Below are positions 10,984-13,535 of a stretch of 13,535 bases of DNA, piece after piece (the stretch's first letter is position 1; the number at the start of each line of letters is the position of its first letter). Location: positions 1 through 13,535 of the forward strand of contig CABUKY010000033.1 of the NCBI GenBank assembly GCA_902492185.1. Direction: 5' to 3'. The position numbers were made by a program, and so were the translations under genes. The notes beneath the pieces are model-generated. The model worked only from the letters and a program-made list of their open reading frames with translations, had not been told where the DNA came from and searched no databases. The DNA comes from an uncultured Collinsella sp. Its GTDB lineage: Bacteria; Actinomycetota; Coriobacteriia; Coriobacteriales; Coriobacteriaceae.

Positions 10984-12381
10984 TTAGGCGCGCTCGAGGA
11001 AGGCCTTGTAGCCGCGGTAGGCCTCGTAGATATCGGCCTTGTTGGCGACCTCCCATAGGGCGTGCATGGACAGAACGGCAACGCCGGAGTCGATGACATT
11101 CATGCCGTACTTGGCCATGATGTAGGCGATGGTGCCGCCGCCACCTGCGTTGACGCGGCCGAGCTCACAGGTCTGGAAATCCACGCCTGCCTTGTCCATG
11201 ATGTCGCGGACGAGGGCCACATACTCGGCATCGGCGTCGTTGGAGCCGCCCTTGCCGCGGCTGCCCGTGTACTTGTTAAAGCACAGGCCGCGACCCATAA
11301 AGGCGGCGTTCTTGGTCTCGAACTTGGCGGCATAGCCCGGGTCGAAGCCGGCGGACACGTCAGAGGAGAGCATGCGGCTGCGGGCGAGCGCGCGGCGCAG
11401 GGCCAGCGGGCTACCCTCGCCGGCGAGCGTCATGATCTCGGCGACGGTGTTCTCGAAGAAGCGGCTCGTCATGCCGGTGGCACCCACGGAACCGATCTCC
11501 TCTTTGTCGACGATGAGCGTGATGCTCGTGCGCTCCACGTTGGTGACGTTGATCTGGGCGAGCATAGAGGGGTAGGCGCAGACGCGGTCGTCGTGGCCAT
11601 AGCCCAAGATCATGGAGCGGTCGAGGCCCATGTCGCGGGCGGGGCCGGCGGGCACGACCTCGATCTCGGCGGAGAGGAAGTCCTCCTCCTCGACGTCGTA
11701 CTGCTCCTTAAGGATGTCCAGAAACATTTGCTTGACGGGCTCCTTGGGGGCGTCCTTGTCGTCCTCATCGAACTTGACGGGACGGCCGCCCACGATCACG
11801 TCGAGGATCTCGGCGTCGACGGCGTCCTTGGCAGGCTTAGACATCTGCTCACTCGAGAGATGGATCAGCAGGTCGGAGATGGTAAAGACCGGGTCGTCGG
11901 CCTTGTCGCCGATATTGATGTCGACGGTGGTACCGTCCTTTTTGCAGATGACGCCCACGAGTGCGAGCGGGGAGGCCACCCAGTGGTAGCTCTTGACGCC
12001 GCCGTAGTAGTGCGTGTCGAGATAAGCCATGTCGCCGGCCTCGAAGGCGGGGTTCTGCTTAAGGTCTAGGCGCGGCGAGTCCACGTGGGCGCCCAGGATG
12101 TTAAAGCCCTGCTCGAGCGGGGCGTTGCCCAGGTTGACGAGCATGAGGTCCTTGCCGTGATTGGCGGCGTACACCTTGTCGCCTGCCTTGAGCTCGCGGC
12201 CTTCGGCGATCACGGTCTCCAGGTCGACGTATCCCGCCTCCTCGGCCATCTTGATGCCGGCCTTGACGCACAGGCGCTCGGTTTTGTTCTCACTCAAAAA
12301 CTGCTTATAGCCGCGGCAAAGCTCCTCGAGCTCTTCGATTTGCTGTGGCGTGTACTTTTTCCATGCGCAGGGACGCTCCAT
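10984..12381 (-). CDS. M18 family metallo-aminopeptidase
   Basis: The protein has 465 residues, the normal size for bacterial M18 (aspartyl aminopeptidase-like, ApeA/ApeB type). It removes N-terminal residues from peptides in the cytoplasm as a large homo-oligomer with two zinc or other divalent ions. Visible metal and catalytic positions are His99 and Asp101 in LGAHVDSPRLD (97-107), Asp264/Asp265 in GHDDRVCAY, Glu294/Glu295 in DKEEIGSVGATGMTSRFFE (292-310), Asp341 in SSDVSAGFDP, and His440 in SMHALWE. THYYGGVKSYHW (123-134) and KGGSNDADAEY (377-387) are further M18 stretches. A longer open frame reaches 12597, but it overlaps the polA leader, and AAAGGAG about 9 bases before ATG 12381 fixes the start. 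The gene diverges from polA and ends in the terminator at 10899-10968. Confidence 0.92.
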   Translation of the reverse strand: MERPCAWKKYTPQQIEELEELCRGYKQFLSENKTERLCVKAGIKMAEEAGYVDLETVIAEGRELKAGDKVYAANHGKDLMLVNLGNAPLEQGFNILGAHVDSPRLDLKQNPAFEAGDMAYLDTHYYGGVKSYHWVASPLALVGVICKKDGTTVDINIGDKADDPVFTISDLLIHLSSEQMSKPAKDAVDAEILDVIVGGRPVKFDEDDKDAPKEPVKQMFLDILKEQYDVEEEDFLSAEIEVVPAGPARDMGLDRSMILGYGHDDRVCAYPSMLAQINVTNVERTSITLIVDKEEIGSVGATGMTSRFFENTVAEIMTLAGEGSPLALRRALARSRMLSSDVSAGFDPGYAAKFETKNAAFMGRGLCFNKYTGSRGKGGSNDADAEYVALVRDIMDKAGVDFQTCELGRVNAGGGGTIAYIMAKYGMNVIDSGVAVLSMHALWEVANKADIYEAYRGYKAFLERA

Positions 12382-12430
12382 GACGCAGGCTCCTTTCGGA
12401 TCGATCGTGCTGGTTGATGTACCGTGAGCC

Positions 12431-12440
12431 ATCGTATCAC
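12431..12440 (-). promoter_or_regulatory. Putative extended -10 element of the aminopeptidase gene
   Basis: On the minus strand this reads GTGATACGAT, matching TGnTAnnAT, and ends 50 bases before the start codon at 12381. The identical ten bases occur at 3642-3651 ahead of pit at almost the same distance. No recognisable -35 is present. The rest of the 166-bp divergent region (12382-12547) holds a TAAACT at 12500-12505, a possible -10 for polA without a clear -35. Confidence 0.4.
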
Positions 12441-12547
12441 GCGCGGGTTCACGGTGGCGGGGGAGCTTGATGTGAGGTGGCCGCGGGGCGGGGAGCGTGT
12501 AAACTGGAGTGAGCAAACCGTGCCCAGCCCAAAGCGAGGTATTTAAT

Positions 12548-13535
12548 ATGTCTGACAAGCGCCGCACTTTTGCCGTTATCGACGGCAACTCGCTCATGCA
12601 CCGCGCCTTTCACGCCGTGCCGCCGACCATGAACGCGCCGGACGGTCGCCCCACCAACGCGATCTTTGGCTTTCTGAACATGTTTCTTAAGATGATTGAT
12701 GCCTTTAACCCCGACGGTGTGGTCGTGGCGTTTGACAAGGGTAAGCCGCGCGTGCGCATGGAGATGCTGCCGCAGTATAAGGCGCAACGCCCGCCCATGG
12801 ACCCCGATCTGCATGCGCAGTTCCCTATGATTAAGGAGCTGCTCGGTGCGCTCAACGTGCCGATTCTGCAGTCCGAGGGCTGGGAAGGCGACGATATCCT
12901 GGGAACCATGGCGCGCTTGGGCGAGCAGGCCGGCTGTGACATGCTGCTGGTGACCGGTGATCGCGACATGTATCAGCTTGTTACCGAGCACGTCAACGTG
13001 GTCTCGACCCGTAAGGGCCTTTCCGACGTAGCGATTATGACGCCCGAGAGCGTGGATGACCTGTATCACGGCATTACGCCGGCGCTTGTGCCCGATTTTT
13101 ACGGTCTGAAGGGCGACACGTCGGATAACATCCCCGGCGTACCGGGCATCGGCCCCAAAAAGGCGAGTGCGCTCATTGCGAAGTACGGTAGCCTGGACGA
13201 AGTCATCGCGCATGCCGACGAGGTCAAGGGCAAGATGGGCGAGAACCTGCGTGCACACATCGATGACGCACTACTGAGCCGCAAGGTTGCGACAATTCGC
13301 ACCGATGCGCCCGTCGAGCTCGACTTTGAGGCGACGTCCTTCCCGGCGTTTTCTGCCGATGAGGTTTCCGCGGCGCTGGGTACGCTTGGTATCACCGCCA
13401 TGCAGAACCGTTTCTTGGCGCTGATCGGCGGCGAGGGCGGGGCTGCTGCCTCCAGTGTGTTTGAGATACCTGCTATGGTTCGCTCAGCCGCCGGCGATGC
13501 TGACGCGCTTGGTGCCGTTGCGGCTGAGGTCTCCC
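12548..13535 (+). CDS. polA: DNA polymerase I, N-terminal 5'-nuclease domain (truncated by window end)
   Basis: The first 329 codons are present and the frame is open at the window end. Residues 7-290 form the 5'-3' exonuclease (flap endonuclease) domain that removes RNA primers and damaged strands. Metal-binding acidic residues are visible in VIDGNSL (Asp12), VVAFDKG (near 64), EGWEGDDILG (near 115-120), LLVTGDRDMYQLV (near 135-147) and GLKGDTSDNIPGVPGIGPKKA (near 181-201), the last being the helix-turn-helix that grips the DNA backbone. Residues from about 300 begin the linker to the 3'-5' exonuclease-like domain; whether proofreading residues exist cannot be seen. ATG 12548 is preceded by GAGGT 6 bases upstream. 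It is divergent from the aminopeptidase gene. Stand-alone 5'-nuclease is possible in principle, but the frame running past residue 300 favours full-length Pol I. Confidence 0.93.
   Translation, partial: MSDKRRTFAVIDGNSLMHRAFHAVPPTMNAPDGRPTNAIFGFLNMFLKMIDAFNPDGVVVAFDKGKPRVRMEMLPQYKAQRPPMDPDLHAQFPMIKELLGALNVPILQSEGWEGDDILGTMARLGEQAGCDMLLVTGDRDMYQLVTEHVNVVSTRKGLSDVAIMTPESVDDLYHGITPALVPDFYGLKGDTSDNIPGVPGIGPKKASALIAKYGSLDEVIAHADEVKGKMGENLRAHIDDALLSRKVATIRTDAPVELDFEATSFPAFSADEVSAALGTLGITAMQNRFLALIGGEGGAAASSVFEIPAMVRSAAGDADALGAVAAEVS

Noticed and set aside
11062..12069. 335-codon open frame on the plus strand opposite the M18 gene
   Set aside because: Its Gly/Val/His/Asp-rich composition is a shadow of the strongly biased third-base GC of the M18 gene. 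There is no ribosome-binding site and no recognisable domain.
12381..12597. N-terminal extension of the M18 protein to 12597
   Set aside because: It would overlap the polA start region. The added residues are low-complexity and unrelated to M18, and a strong ribosome-binding site marks ATG 12381.
12449..13258. 269-codon minus-strand open frame opposite polA
   Set aside because: It is antisense to the conserved 5'-nuclease motifs of PolA and has no supporting start signal or homology.

Overview
The window is a 13.5 kb stretch of chromosome from a moderately GC-rich bacterium. The protein repertoire points to the class Coriobacteriia (Actinomycetota), most likely Collinsella or a close relative: a YggT-DivIVA pair, a clostridial-type short ThiC, a PiT/DUF47 phosphate pair, an M18 aminopeptidase and PolA. 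The taxonomic call is inference from protein style and codon use; no rRNA or other marker is present. Most of the region is housekeeping. I see no phage, transposase, CRISPR array, tRNA or rRNA.

Layout. (1) 1-930, plus strand: the tail of a YggT membrane protein, then a DivIVA-type coiled-coil protein closed by a strong intrinsic terminator. (2) 950-3594, minus strand: a small nitroreductase with its own terminator, a possible 39-residue membrane peptide just upstream of it, a long inverted repeat, and the two-gene phosphate operon in which pit is read first and the DUF47 partner second. (3) 3726-6955, plus strand: a small beta-rich protein of unknown function with a promoter placed for leaderless expression, a BAX-inhibitor-1 family membrane protein, a divergent TIGR02452 (PARG-like macrodomain) protein and an SGNH esterase. 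The last three are separated by intrinsic terminators or their own leaders, so they look like single-gene units. (4) 7016-9480, minus strand: thiD and thiC, with a well-preserved TPP riboswitch in front of thiC whose 3' end contains the thiC ribosome-binding site. Together they make and phosphorylate the pyrimidine half of thiamine. (5) 9535-10050, plus strand: a membrane-anchored protein that appears broken by two compensating frameshifts. (6) 10074-12381, minus strand: an M18 metallo-aminopeptidase, a long terminator hairpin, then yaaA. (7) 12548 to the end, plus strand: the first 329 codons of polA, containing the 5'-nuclease domain.

The most interesting items are these. The TIGR02452 protein lacks the second glutamate of the PARG QEE signature and carries an acidic insert. 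A 26-bp perfect inverted repeat with weaker outer symmetry lies after the DUF47 gene. One gene has a near-consensus promoter that would start transcription on its own start codon. The same 10-bp extended -10-like element sits 48-50 bp ahead of two unrelated genes. An attenuator-like hairpin stands directly in front of yaaA. No clearly new multi-gene system is visible.
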